A DNA stretch of 31,659 nt, taken from an uncultured Campylobacter sp. (GTDB lineage: Bacteria; Campylobacterota; Campylobacteria; Campylobacterales; Campylobacteraceae). The position numbers were made by a program, and so were the translations under genes. This document shows, piece after piece, positions 17,080-25,440 of the stretch (position 1 is its first letter; every line of letters begins with the position of its first letter). The notes under the pieces were generated by a model that saw only the letters and a program-made list of their open reading frames with translations, searched no databases and was not told the origin of the DNA. Location of the stretch: contig NZ_CAJPRT010000018.1 in assembly GCF_905373215.1 (NCBI RefSeq), forward strand, positions 1 through 31,659, written 5' to 3'.

Positions 17080-17763
17080 ATGGCAAATGCCGTAAATTCC
17101 GCGCAGTACCAAGCGCGCATCAAACAGGCGGAAACTCTTTTCGAGGAGCGAAATTTTACTCAGCGCCAAACGATAAATTTAAGCGGCGGATATGAGATCG
17201 TAAAGGACGCATATAGGCTCGGCGCGACAAGCTTTAGCGGCGGCGAATACACGCTGTTTGATGCTCGCAAAATGCAGATAATAAGCTGGCGCTGTATAGA
17301 CGATAGGGCGGAATTTTTTAGTCTGATCCGCCACGCAGACGGCAAATTTTACCTCGTTTTTCGCCAGGATCTATACGGCTACAGCGTGCTTGATCTAGCC
17401 TCAGCGCAGATCATGCGCCTCGTGCCGGACGCCTGGCTAGACGGCAAGGAGAGCTTCATTTGGGATGGCGTGCACTATCTGGGGGATTGGAACGCGCTGG
17501 CCGTTAGCGGCTGCTACTGGGGTGCTCCAAACGGCGTGCATTTGGTAAGCTTTGCCGAGCCGATGAGCGAAGAGCAGAGATATATCGATGTCTTAGACTG
17601 CATACAGGGCGGTTACGACATCTACGAGCAGGCTGATTTTGCGGGCTTTGAGGGTAATAAACTGAGCCTAAAATGCTTTCGCGCGGACACCTTGCGATAT
17701 GAAAATATAAAAATTTCGCGCGAGCGCTACCGCGAATGGATGCGCGAAGCAAAACGACTATAA
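17080..17763 (+). CDS. Hypothetical protein, unknown family
   Basis: A 227-residue soluble protein that I do not recognise. AAGGAGCG lies 7 bases before the ATG, so it is probably translated. There is no signal peptide or membrane span. It is rich in aromatic residues and predicted strands, with repeated Trp-containing lines (IISWRCIDD, FIWDGVHYLGDWNAL, SGCYWGAPNG). These could be blades of a small beta-sheet or propeller-like fold. The end is helical and basic (SRERYREWMREAKRL). It lies between the flotillin and the TauE/SafE exporter, without a clear operon link to either. Confidence 0.75.
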   Translation: MANAVNSAQYQARIKQAETLFEERNFTQRQTINLSGGYEIVKDAYRLGATSFSGGEYTLFDARKMQIISWRCIDDRAEFFSLIRHADGKFYLVFRQDLYGYSVLDLASAQIMRLVPDAWLDGKESFIWDGVHYLGDWNALAVSGCYWGAPNGVHLVSFAEPMSEEQRYIDVLDCIQGGYDIYEQADFAGFEGNKLSLKCFRADTLRYENIKISRERYREWMREAKRL

Positions 17764-17882
17764 GCTTTAAATTTGCTAAATTTCGCGCCTAAATTTAAAC
17801 GCTTGCAAGCGGTAAATTTTAATTACGAGCCGCCAAAAAGCGGAATTTAGAGAGATCAAAGGGGCTGAAATAAGGAATATGG

Positions 17883-18671
17883 ATGTTTTTTGAATACATT
17901 TTAATCGGCACCTGCGTAGGCTTTATCAGCGGATTTTTCGGCATCGGCGGCGGCACGGTCGTGGTGCCCGTGATGATGCTCTTCGGCTACGACGTCAAGT
18001 ACGCCATCGGCATCAGCATCATGCAGATGATCTTCAGCTCGATTTTCGGCTCATTCGTAAATTTTAAAAGCAAAATGCTCGACGTCGCGCCGGCGCTGGT
18101 GCTGGGGCTCGGGGGCTTTTGCGGCGCGCTTAGCAGCGGCTTTATCGTAAGCTATTTCTCCTCAAAATTTCTACTGGGCACGCTTATTTTGGTGCAGATC
18201 ATAAATTTAATCAAACTATTCAAAACCCCGACCGAGCCCACCGGCGAGCCCAACGAATCTAAAATTTTGCTCTTTATCGTGGGGCTGTTCGTCGGCGCCG
18301 CGGCGATCAGCGTGGGTATTGGCGGCGCGGTATTCGTGATGCCTATTTTGATCAGCTTTTTAAACTACGACATCAAAAAGGCCGTCAGCACGGGGCTATT
18401 TTTCGTAATATTTTCCTCGAGTGCGGGCTTTCTGAGCCTTTCCGCGCATGGGCTCGTGTACTATAAGATCGGCGCGTTGCTCGGAGTCGGCTCGCTAGCG
18501 GGCGTTTACGCGGGCGTAAAAACCTCGCACAGGATCGGCAAAAAAGCTCAAAAGCGCTGGATGATCGCGCTTATCGTCACGATACTTTGTATAACGGTAG
18601 ATAAATTTTTAGACTTAGGACTTTTGGCACGGCTTGGATTTTGGGTTTCGGATCTTTTGGCTAGTTTTTAA
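17883..18671 (+). CDS. TauE/SafE-family membrane exporter
   Basis: A 262-residue protein with about eight membrane spans in two homologous halves. Each half begins with the family motif: GFFGIGGGTVVVP (about 18-30) and SVGIGGAVFVMP (about 143-154), each followed by a conserved helix. TauE/SafE proteins move small organic or inorganic sulfur compounds such as sulfite or sulfoacetate across the inner membrane. The substrate here is unknown. An AAGGAATATGG site precedes the ATG at 17883. The gene lies 119 bases after the unknown gene at 17080, so a shared transcript is possible. Confidence 0.88.
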   Translation: MFFEYILIGTCVGFISGFFGIGGGTVVVPVMMLFGYDVKYAIGISIMQMIFSSIFGSFVNFKSKMLDVAPALVLGLGGFCGALSSGFIVSYFSSKFLLGTLILVQIINLIKLFKTPTEPTGEPNESKILLFIVGLFVGAAAISVGIGGAVFVMPILISFLNYDIKKAVSTGLFFVIFSSSAGFLSLSAHGLVYYKIGALLGVGSLAGVYAGVKTSHRIGKKAQKRWMIALIVTILCITVDKFLDLGLLARLGFWVSDLLASF

Positions 18672-19034
18672 GATTTCTAAATTTAGTCAAACATCGGCGT
18701 TTAAAACCGCCCTTTGGAGCGAAATTTACCGACTAAATTTGAGGACTTTAACGCAAAATAGCTTTTTGCTTGCGTATTTTTGATCACGGCTAAAATTTGG
18801 GTAGTAAAATTTTATCCTAAATTTGACGGATTTGCAGATGAAATGAAAATTTAACTCGCTAAATCTCCAAATTTGTCCAACTTTTTACTTTAAATTTTAC
18901 TCTCGTTTTCGGTGTTTTTAGCAAGTGCTCCTTTAAATTTGTATTTAAAATAAAACGTCTTTCAGGCGCTCAAATTTTGATAAAATTCGGCTCAGCGAAA
19001 TCGGCAGAGAAAAGATCAAAATAAAGGAGACAAA
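18672..19034. other. Gene-free 363 bases with 10-bp inverted repeat
   Basis: AAATTTAGTC (18679-18688) and GACTAAATTT (18731-18740) form a perfect 10-bp inverted repeat with a 42-base loop right after the exporter stop codon. It lacks a T tract and so is not a standard terminator. TGATAAAAT (18978-18986) is a possible extended -10 for the next gene. Confidence 0.5.
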
Positions 19035-19844
19035 ATGGCGATAGACGGGGTGAAAATTATCGATAGCGACGATGGATACGATATATATTTGACTATCACC
19101 GAGCGCTACAAAGACGGCGAAGATGTTGAAACGATACTGCAAGATGTTTTGGCGCAGGCGGAGAATTTCTGTACCGATGAGCTTTATAGCGAGATTTATT
19201 GGACGGCTCTAGCGTATTCGCTTTGGAAGATCGGATTTTTAAACGACGAAATCCGCGAAAAAGCCCTTGCTATCATAAAAGGCGGCGCAAGCGAAATGTG
19301 GAATAAGGTCTTTGAAAAATCTCAAAAGAGCCGTCAAAAAGCGCTTGATAAATTAGCGCTTCAGCTAAAAAGCGAAAACCCTAGACCGCTTAAACGGCCC
19401 AAAATTTCGAAGCAAAAAACGCCGTATTTTGAGGAGGGCGACGTTTTGTCTATCCGGATGCAGCAGGGATACGGCGTTTGCTTTGTCTCGGCAGTAGATC
19501 AAGCGCCCAGGAATCTCGAGTATCACCTAGCCTGCACCAGACTGCTGCAAAAAGAGCCACCCGGCATGGACGATTTTTTAAAAAGCAAGATCGCAGGCTC
19601 GAAAAACGGCGGCTTCCTTAGAACGGACTGCTGGTTTAATCATAAGAATTTAAAGGAGCTACTGCCTCGTCTAAAAAAGATCGGTAAAGTAAAATTTACC
19701 CCGTTTAAATTAGGCGAATTATCTCCCGCGAAAGAATTGGAAGATTTTTATAATAAAATTACTGCCGATCCCAAAGTATGCGGCTTTAAGCTAATTGATA
19801 CCGCTCGTTTCATAGAAGAGGTGATCGAAGATATAAAAGGATAA
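19035..19844 (+). CDS. Hypothetical protein, possibly immunity-type
   Basis: A 269-residue soluble protein with AAAGGAGAC before the ATG. The first half (about 1-115) is helical and acidic, then turns Lys-rich (QKSRQKALDKLALQLK). A second domain starts near residue 136 at YFEEGDVLSIRMQQGYGVCFVSAV. That resembles the opening GDVFAIPLxxGxYGxGRV of Imm26-type immunity proteins of polymorphic toxin systems. The likeness is short and could be chance. No toxin gene is adjacent. If correct, it would be an orphan immunity gene like the broken ones at 28468 and 29516. Confidence 0.7.
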   Translation: MAIDGVKIIDSDDGYDIYLTITERYKDGEDVETILQDVLAQAENFCTDELYSEIYWTALAYSLWKIGFLNDEIREKALAIIKGGASEMWNKVFEKSQKSRQKALDKLALQLKSENPRPLKRPKISKQKTPYFEEGDVLSIRMQQGYGVCFVSAVDQAPRNLEYHLACTRLLQKEPPGMDDFLKSKIAGSKNGGFLRTDCWFNHKNLKELLPRLKKIGKVKFTPFKLGELSPAKELEDFYNKITADPKVCGFKLIDTARFIEEVIEDIKG

Positions 19845-19924
19845 AAGCGTCGCGCGGTAAATTTTAAAATTTAACCCTGGCGAAATTTTGTAAATTTAGC
19901 CATTTGCGGTGGAATTTTGTAAAT

Positions 19925-20611
19925 TTAACTCTCCGTGCGCGCTTTGCTTTTTGAAATTTCATCGCTGCTTGCACTATTTAAAATTTCATCATTGCTTGCG
20001 GCGGCTCTCGCGAGCGATTTTTGAAATTCGTATTTGAAATAAAACGCCCACGCGAGTGGGCAAAGGATTATTAAAATGACGGCTACGACTTCGGCGGCTT
20101 GCGCATGAAATATTACAAATAAGGCACCTATGTAGTTAAGAACATAAGAAAAACCCCAAAATACCGCGTTTGAGCGGTCGTTTGATATTTCGGTTGCGAC
20201 CAAATAGATGCAAATGCAAATTAGCGAGGCAATTAAAAAGGCTTCAAGGACGCCTAGTTTTTGGTAGTTTACGTCCGAAGCAAAATAACCCAGTGCGCAA
20301 GATGCCAAGATTATCGCGAGTAAAATTTTGCGTAAAATTTTAAGTGATTTGACTTCGGGCGAAGCGTAGATAATATGCGCGCAAAGAGCTATAAAATAGG
20401 CACCTGCGACAAAATCAAAAAATATGTAATAAGCGAATTCTCCAAATATCCCCAAATCATAGCCGCTTCCTAAAATTTTTTCATCTATGACATATAGCGT
20501 GCCGAATCTCGCCGCTAAAAACGCAGCCGTAAGTAGGATCGGATGCAGCAGCGCTCTGCCTGCGAGCAGGTCCGCGTAAATGCGCCTCAGGAAATTTATC
20601 AATCTTTTCAT
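19925..20611 (-). CDS. Multi-pass membrane protein, paralog A
   Basis: A 228-residue protein with about six membrane spans and a short Ser/Asp/Glu-rich cytoplasmic tail. Family unknown. It is clearly related to the gene at 23674: both share ADLxxGxxLLHPILxTAAFLAxR near the N-terminus, AYFIxLCxH in the middle and CPLxWAFYFKxEF at the end. AAAGGAGCC precedes the ATG. It lies downstream of the two-component system and the 27-residue membrane protein, on the same strand. Function unknown; an integral inner membrane protein is all that can be said. Confidence 0.8.
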   Translation of the reverse strand: MKRLINFLRRIYADLLAGRALLHPILLTAAFLAARFGTLYVIDEKILGSGYDLGIFGEFAYYIFFDFVAGAYFIALCAHIIYASPEVKSLKILRKILLAIILASCALGYFASDVNYQKLGVLEAFLIASLICICIYLVATEISNDRSNAVFWGFSYVLNYIGALFVIFHAQAAEVVAVILIILCPLAWAFYFKYEFQKSLARAAASNDEILNSASSDEISKSKARTES

Positions 20612-21098
20612 GCTAGGCTCCTTTGAGATTTCGCCTCTTGCGGCATCTTTTGTAAAATTCTCGCCGTCTGGGTTGAGTTTAAATTTGATCTCAAATCGGG
20701 ATAAATTTTAGCTCGAGAGCTTTTAAAAATCGCTTAGCGGCAAAGGCATAAATTTGCGCACCCGGGAGCGGGTCGCGTATTTTAAAATTTGCGCCGTTCA
20801 AATCATTTCCTATCGCAAGCTGTTTGCGGGCGGGCACATATTGCAAAAGGCGCAGACGAAATAGGGCAAAATAGACTCATTCGTCCGCTCGTAGCATTTA
20901 AAATTTTATCGATCTTTATAGTTTGCGGCGGGGGGGGGCGCACAGCGAGGTTTGTGTGCGGCCAGGTTGCGCGCAGGCGGCGGGTGGATTAAATTTTGAT
21001 TTATCGTTAGCGCAGGTGCGCCCCTTTTCGCAGCGGATGCGAGGCAGGGCGCAAATTTTATAAATTTTCGGCAGATCGTCTAGCTCAAAGCGTAAAAA
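20612..21098. other. Gene-free 487 bases with a second G9 tract
   Basis: The stretch contains a G9 run at 20930-20938. A 67-codon plus-strand frame (20789-20992, TTG start) crosses it but has no ribosome binding site and no recognisable motif, so it is not called. The right part is GC-rich, the left part AAATTT-rich. Confidence 0.5.
20930..20938. repeat. G9 homopolymer tract (second)
   Basis: Nine consecutive G in intergenic DNA, the only other run of this length I saw in the window besides 3797-3805. It lies about 320 bases upstream of the paralog A start and about 160 bases downstream of the 27-residue membrane protein gene (minus strand). Confidence 0.75.
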
Positions 21099-21182
21099 TT
21101 ACGCGCCTAAAACTACAGCCGACAAAAGCCCCCATAAAATGGCTTCTATCGCTAGCACCGAGTGAAGTACGGCCTTACTCAT
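21099..21182 (-). CDS. Tiny single-span membrane protein (27 aa)
   Basis: ATG 21180-21182 is preceded by a near-ideal AAAGGAGAAGCG. The 27-residue product begins MSKAVLHSVL and ends SAVVLGA, and is a single hydrophobic helix from about residue 5 onward. The ribosome binding site is better than that of most long genes here, which argues for real translation. Small proteins of this shape include accessory subunits of membrane complexes and type I toxins; nothing decides between these. An in-frame upstream ATG (21338) has no such site. Confidence 0.6.
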   Translation of the reverse strand: MSKAVLHSVLAIEAILWGLLSAVVLGA

Positions 21183-21747
21183 CGCTTCTCCTTTGTTTTT
21201 AATTTCATTATTTGCCAGACTCGGGCTGCTAGAAGCGTGCCCGATCGATGTATGGGCGGGATTATATAAGGTGATTGTGTTCTTAATGTGTCTTTTGAAA
21301 TTTATGGCGAAATTTTTGCCGCCTGTCGTAAAGTGCAAGCGAGCGGCGGCAGATTTCAGGCAAAATTCAGCTACTTGTGTTAAGGCGCGGTAAATTTAAG
21401 CGAGCCTGCCGCCCGCCGTAATGCGCAGCAAAGTCGTAAAGGGCGGCAAAGTTGCAGCGCGCGGTAAATTTAAAGTAGAATTCCGACCTCGTCGCGGCGC
21501 GCGAGGCGTCCGCGGCAAATCGATATAAAATTAAAGCAGAATTTTATGTGAATGCGACGCGCGACACGCCCGCACTTTTTTACGTCGTCAAAGCTTGTAT
21601 CATCAAAGCTTGCATCGGCCAGGATTGCGCCGTCAGGGCCCGTATCGTCAAAGCTTACATCGGCGTGACTTGCGCCTGTGGGGCGAAATTTTACGACGAG
21701 CTATGAATTATAAGACGCAGCTCATCCGCACCGTCTTGATTTGAAAT
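21183..21747. other. Gene-free 565 bases with an imperfect tandem repeat
   Basis: No supported gene. The right half holds a 45-base imperfect tandem duplication around AAGCTT (21597-21686). The middle is unusually GC-rich with CGCGCG words (about 21450-21570). Confidence 0.5.
21597..21686. repeat. 45-base imperfect tandem repeat
   Basis: Two copies start GTATCATCAAAGCTTGCATC (21597) and GTATCGTCAAAGCTTACATC (21642). They continue with matching CGG...TTGCGCC segments. A third partial copy (GTCGTCAAAGCTTGTAT) precedes them at 21584. The period is a multiple of three, but no translated frame is evident. Confidence 0.6.
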
Positions 21748-22800
21748 TTAAAGCGGAATTTTAACGCGCGCCTCGGTTCCGACGCCGGGTTCGCTTTCGT
21801 ATTCGATCTGTCCGCCTAAAAGATCAAGCGCCGTGCGTACGATGCTAAGCCCAAGCCCGCTGCCAAGCTCCTTATGCGATTCCTCACACTGATAAAATCG
21901 GTCAAAAATTTTATCCAGCTTCTCGCGCGCGATGCCGATACCTTCGTCTTTTACGATCACCTGCGCAAAGCCATCGCAAGCGCAGCAACGAATGAAAATT
22001 TTACCGCCCGGGCGCGAGTACTTAAGCGCGTTTTCGATTAAATTTCGCCAAATTTGATTTAGTAGCCCCGCGTTTGATCGCACGCTAAGCGGCGATAAAT
22101 CTAGCTCAAACTCGTGCCCTTCGTAGCTTTGGCTCAGCGATATGATGCATTGCCGCAGCTGCTCGTCGATACGTACCGTCTCATCTAGGCGCACCGCCGC
22201 GCCGCTATCAAGCCTCGTTAGCTTTAGCATATCGGTGCAGAGCTTGCTTAAGCGGTTTGCTTCTGCGCCGATGGAGGCTGCGTATCGCACCGCGCGCTCC
22301 TCGCTCACGCCGCCCTCTATCATCTCACTTAACGCGGCGATTGAGGAGATCGGCGTTTTCATCTCGTGCGAGACGTTTGAGACGAACTCCTTTTGTAGCT
22401 GCTCGTGCTTTTGCAGCTTCTGCGCCATTTTATTGACGTTTACCACAAGCTCGTCCAGCTCGTGCATATAGAGGTAATCGGTGCGGTGTCCGTGCAGCTT
22501 GCGCTCGGCGCGCGCCTCAAAATCGCCGTTTGCGATCGCGGTGATCGCGCCTAGTAGCCGCTTAATCGGGCGGAATAAAATTTTAAGCCCGAAGTAAAGC
22601 AGGGTAAAATTTAGCGCCATCGTGATCAGACAGATGATCGCGCACAGCGCCACTCCGTCCCAAAAGCCGCCGATCTTGCCACCGATGCCTATGTAAAAAA
22701 GCATGCAAACCGCAAAGCAGACGATGAAATTTATCACGCCGAATGCGAGCGAAGAGTAAAATGCGATGAAGCTTTTGAGGCTGATGAGGTATTTTTTCAC
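21748..22800 (-). CDS. Sensor histidine kinase with minimal external loop
   Basis: A 350-residue kinase. Two membrane spans (about 15-38 and 49-73) leave only about 10 residues outside. Then come HAMP (about 74-128), the phosphoacceptor helix with SHEMKTP (His145), the N box WRNLIENALKYS, G1 DEGIGI (285-290) and G2 GSGLGLSI (313-320). All catalytic motifs are intact. Sensing is therefore likely to be within or at the membrane, as in intramembrane-sensing kinases, or through a partner protein. The start is GTG at 22798-22800, overlapping the regulator stop codon by four bases (GTGA), with AAGGAG inside the regulator gene. It is translationally coupled to the regulator. Confidence 0.93.
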   Translation of the reverse strand: MKKYLISLKSFIAFYSSLAFGVINFIVCFAVCMLFYIGIGGKIGGFWDGVALCAIICLITMALNFTLLYFGLKILFRPIKRLLGAITAIANGDFEARAERKLHGHRTDYLYMHELDELVVNVNKMAQKLQKHEQLQKEFVSNVSHEMKTPISSIAALSEMIEGGVSEERAVRYAASIGAEANRLSKLCTDMLKLTRLDSGAAVRLDETVRIDEQLRQCIISLSQSYEGHEFELDLSPLSVRSNAGLLNQIWRNLIENALKYSRPGGKIFIRCCACDGFAQVIVKDEGIGIAREKLDKIFDRFYQCEESHKELGSGLGLSIVRTALDLLGGQIEYESEPGVGTEARVKIPL

Positions 22801-23477
22801 GCTCGCTCCTTTTTTACGGCTTTGTAGCCGAGCCCGCGCACGGTGATTATCTCAAAATCCTTGGAGTTTTCGAATTTTGCCCGCAGCTTTTTGATGTGCG
22901 TATCGACTACGCGCTCGTCGCTGTCCGTCTCGTAGCCCCAAATTTCGCTCATTATCTCAAATCTCGTAAAAATTCTGCCCGCGTAGCTTAGCAGCAGAAA
23001 CAAAAGGCGAAATTCCTTCGGCGCCAGGCTTATCCGCTCGCCCGCCGCACGGATGCTAAGCGTATCGTAGTCAAGCTCGCTTCCGCCGATGAGTAGCCGC
23101 TTTTCGTTCGCGATCTTGGCTCGCCTTAGTAGCGCATGCACGCGCAGCACGAGCTCTTTTAAATTTATCGGCTTGCTCATATAATCGTCCGCGCCGCTTT
23201 TAAAGCCCGTCTGCATATCCTCGATCTCGCTTTTTGCCGTTATAATGAGTATCGGCTGGCTCTTGCCGTCGCGCCTAACGTATCTGCTAAGCTCAAAACC
23301 GTCCATCTTAGGCATCATCACGTCCGAGATGATAAGATCGAAGTGCGCCTCATCCAGCGCCTCTGCCGCCCGCTTGCCATCGAAGGCGCAGCTCACGCTA
23401 AAACCCTCGTCAAGCAGTTTTTCTCTTATCGCCGAGCTCAAAGCCTCGTCGTCTTCGACGAGTAGGATATTAAACAT
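22797..23477 (-). CDS. OmpR/PhoB-family response regulator
   Basis: A 226-residue regulator. The receiver domain (1-115) has the acidic pair in LLVEDD, phosphoacceptor Asp52 in LIISDVMMPKMDG, and Lys102 in SKPI. A winged-helix DNA-binding domain follows (about 126-222, with RVVDTHIKKLRAKF and VRGLGYKAV). It is cognate with the overlapping kinase gene. AAAGGAGTCGT precedes the ATG and a TATAAT lies at 23511-23516 (minus). Targets are unknown. The adjacent paralogous membrane protein genes on both sides are natural candidates. Confidence 0.95.
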   Translation of the reverse strand: MFNILLVEDDEALSSAIREKLLDEGFSVSCAFDGKRAAEALDEAHFDLIISDVMMPKMDGFELSRYVRRDGKSQPILIITAKSEIEDMQTGFKSGADDYMSKPINLKELVLRVHALLRRAKIANEKRLLIGGSELDYDTLSIRAAGERISLAPKEFRLLFLLLSYAGRIFTRFEIMSEIWGYETDSDERVVDTHIKKLRAKFENSKDFEIITVRGLGYKAVKKERA

Positions 23478-23510
23478 ACGACTCCTTTTGTGATTTTTTA
23501 AATTTTCGGG

Positions 23511-23516
23511 ATTATA
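23511..23516 (-). promoter_or_regulatory. -10 element of the two-component operon
   Basis: GTTATAATCC on the minus strand carries a perfect TATAAT 34 bases upstream of the regulator ATG. There is no clear -35. Confidence 0.6.
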
Positions 23517-23673
23517 ACAAATTTATTTTCAAGCAGACAAAATAAACGGGCGTGATTGTAAGGCGAAAATTAATCGTCGCATTGTCAAACGTGCTCCCGG
23601 GCAGTGAAATTTGCCGCTTTACTCGTTTGTGCGCGGCAGTAAAATTTTGTAGTATTTTGTTGCGGATAAATTT

Positions 23674-24327
23674 TCACTCCTCGCCACTTGCAGGTGCGTT
23701 TATTTGCGTGTTTTTATCCTCTGAGGCGAAAATTCTTTTGAACTCAAATTTGAAATAAAACGCCCATAGCAAAGGGCAAACGATCAATAGCGCCTGAACG
23801 GACGAAAAAAATCCAAATAATTCCGTCTTAAAAACGATATAAATCGCCAATGCGTAGCTTGCGACAAATACCGCTGCGTAAATAATCGGCAAAAATCGCT
23901 TACATACGACCGATAAAAACAGAAGATAGATGCTCGTGGCGATTAAGGATGCGAGGAAAAAAGAGTAAAACACACCTTCTTTTTGATGATAGATATCTAC
24001 GCGATAATATCCCCAAAAGCACGCTGTCACGAGCAAAATGGCAAGCGCTGCCCATATAAGCGCAAAAGAGTATCTGATCTTTCGCACGAGCAAAAAATGT
24101 GTGCATAGAGTGATAAAATAGGCGCTACACGTAAACTCAAGCATAAATACGAATATCCCTTTTCCTATGAAATCCCAGCCATACCAGCGATCAAAAATAA
24201 AATGAAAAATTATATAGTAGCAAAGATGGCGTACTGCCAAGAATGCCGCCGTCACCAGAATTGGATGTAGTAGCGGCTTGCCCGTGCGCAAATCTGCGCC
24301 TAAATTTTTAAAGTAGCTTTTTAGCAT
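23674..24327 (-). CDS. Multi-pass membrane protein, paralog B
   Basis: A 217-residue protein with about six membrane spans and a hydrophilic C-terminal tail. It is a paralog of the protein at 19925, sharing the N-terminal ADLxTGxPLLHPILVTAAFLAVR block, AYFITLCTH, and CPLLWAFYFKFEF near the end. The middle spans have diverged. AAAGGATCC lies just before the ATG. It is the gene immediately upstream of the two-component operon on the same strand, 196 bases away, with a separate promoter in between. Function unknown. Confidence 0.8.
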   Translation of the reverse strand: MLKSYFKNLGADLRTGKPLLHPILVTAAFLAVRHLCYYIIFHFIFDRWYGWDFIGKGIFVFMLEFTCSAYFITLCTHFLLVRKIRYSFALIWAALAILLVTACFWGYYRVDIYHQKEGVFYSFFLASLIATSIYLLFLSVVCKRFLPIIYAAVFVASYALAIYIVFKTELFGFFSSVQALLIVCPLLWAFYFKFEFKRIFASEDKNTQINAPASGEE

Positions 24328-24753
24328 ATGGATCCTTTCAAATTTGAACTTTTATCGTTTTTAAGATCGATCCGGGCTGCCTCATTGAAAAAATTGAAAT
24401 TTCGCAGAGCTTTAGTACGCGCATTTCACCTTGCAAAAATATAAGTTGAATTTTAAAAACATATCGTTTAAACTTCCCTAAATTTCAGCGTAACCGGATG
24501 AGTTTAATTTAAATTGAGGCAGAGCTGCGCGCGGTTTTTTTATAAGCTTTTTAAAAGCGGCTCCGCATCGGCAAGCCTCTTTTAAAATTTGCTTACTTTA
24601 AAGTGACGCCGCTGTTCGCGCGATCTTTATCAAATTTCCGCGATTTTGACATGGCGTATTTTAAGGCAAATTAATTAAATTTGAAATAAATCGTATCCGT
24701 TTTTTTAAGAATTTCTTGCTATCATACGGAAAATTTTTCTTAAGGAGTAAAGA
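24328..24753. other. Gene-free 426 bases, divergent upstream region
   Basis: This lies between paralog B (minus) and the lipoprotein operon (plus). Apart from the extended -10 at 24717-24725 and the two ribosome binding sites I see AT-rich spacer only, with no supported frame or strong hairpin. Confidence 0.5.
24717..24725 (+). promoter_or_regulatory. Extended -10 of the lipoprotein operon
   Basis: TGCTATCAT, an extended -10 with TG, lies 28 bases before the ATG at 24754. The upstream T7-containing stretch could act as the T-rich -35 substitute of Campylobacter promoters. Confidence 0.5.
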
Positions 24754-25431
24754 ATGAATTTCAAAAAAACCATATCGGCTGCCGTTATTGCAGCTTCGGT
24801 GCTGGCGCTATTTAGCGGATGCGCGAAAGAGAGCTCTCGTGTAGTGCAAACTCCTACGGTAGCGAGTTTAAACACCAACTACTCTGGCGAGCGGATCGCC
24901 GTGTCGGTAGGACGCTTTAACAACCAGTCCTCTTACAACAACGGCGTGTTCTCCGACGGCGAGGACAGACTGGGCAACCAAGCGCAGACGATCCTTATTT
25001 CAAATTTACAGCAAACGGGACGCTTCTCGGTGCTTGATCGCACGAATATGCGCGCCATCAAAGAGGAAAGCGCAATCTCCAAAAGCGCGCAAAACTTAAA
25101 GGGCGCCAGATACGTTATCACCGGCGACGTGACTGAATTCGGCCGCAAGACGACCGGAGATCATCAGCTGTTTGGAATTTTAGGCAAGGGAAAGACTCAA
25201 ACCGCGTATTCTAAAGTAAATTTAAACATCGTTGACGTCAGGACGTCCGAGGTGGTCTTTTCGACTCAGGGCGCGGGCGAGTATGAGCTATCAAATCGCG
25301 AAGTGCTAGGTTTCGGCGGCACTGCGGGCTATGATTCGACGCTAAACGGCAAGGTGCTAAGCCTAGCGATCATCGAAGCGGTCAATAATCTCGTAAACGG
25401 CCTTGAAAACGGCGCGTTTAAACTAAGATAA
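24754..25431 (+). CDS. CsgG-family outer-membrane lipoprotein
   Basis: A 225-residue lipoprotein. The signal peptide ends at FSGC (Cys23). The mature part has the CsgG/HfaB pattern: ERIAVSVGRFNNQS, then ILISNLQQTGRFSVLDRTNMRAIKEE, then GARYVITGDVTEFGRK, and a C-terminal AIIEAVNNLVNGL helix. CsgG proper forms the curli secretion pore. Shorter relatives like this one occur in lipoprotein clusters with DUF4810 and DUF799 whose role is not settled. AAGGAGT precedes the ATG. It heads a tight three-gene operon, with a 9-base gap to the next gene. Confidence 0.88.
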   Translation: MNFKKTISAAVIAASVLALFSGCAKESSRVVQTPTVASLNTNYSGERIAVSVGRFNNQSSYNNGVFSDGEDRLGNQAQTILISNLQQTGRFSVLDRTNMRAIKEESAISKSAQNLKGARYVITGDVTEFGRKTTGDHQLFGILGKGKTQTAYSKVNLNIVDVRTSEVVFSTQGAGEYELSNREVLGFGGTAGYDSTLNGKVLSLAIIEAVNNLVNGLENGAFKLR

Positions 25432-25440
25432 GGATTAAAT

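Noticed and set aside
20789..20992. 67-codon plus-strand frame crossing the second G9 tract
   Set aside because: TTG start without a ribosome binding site, no recognisable motif, and composition like spacer. Kept only as context for the G tract.
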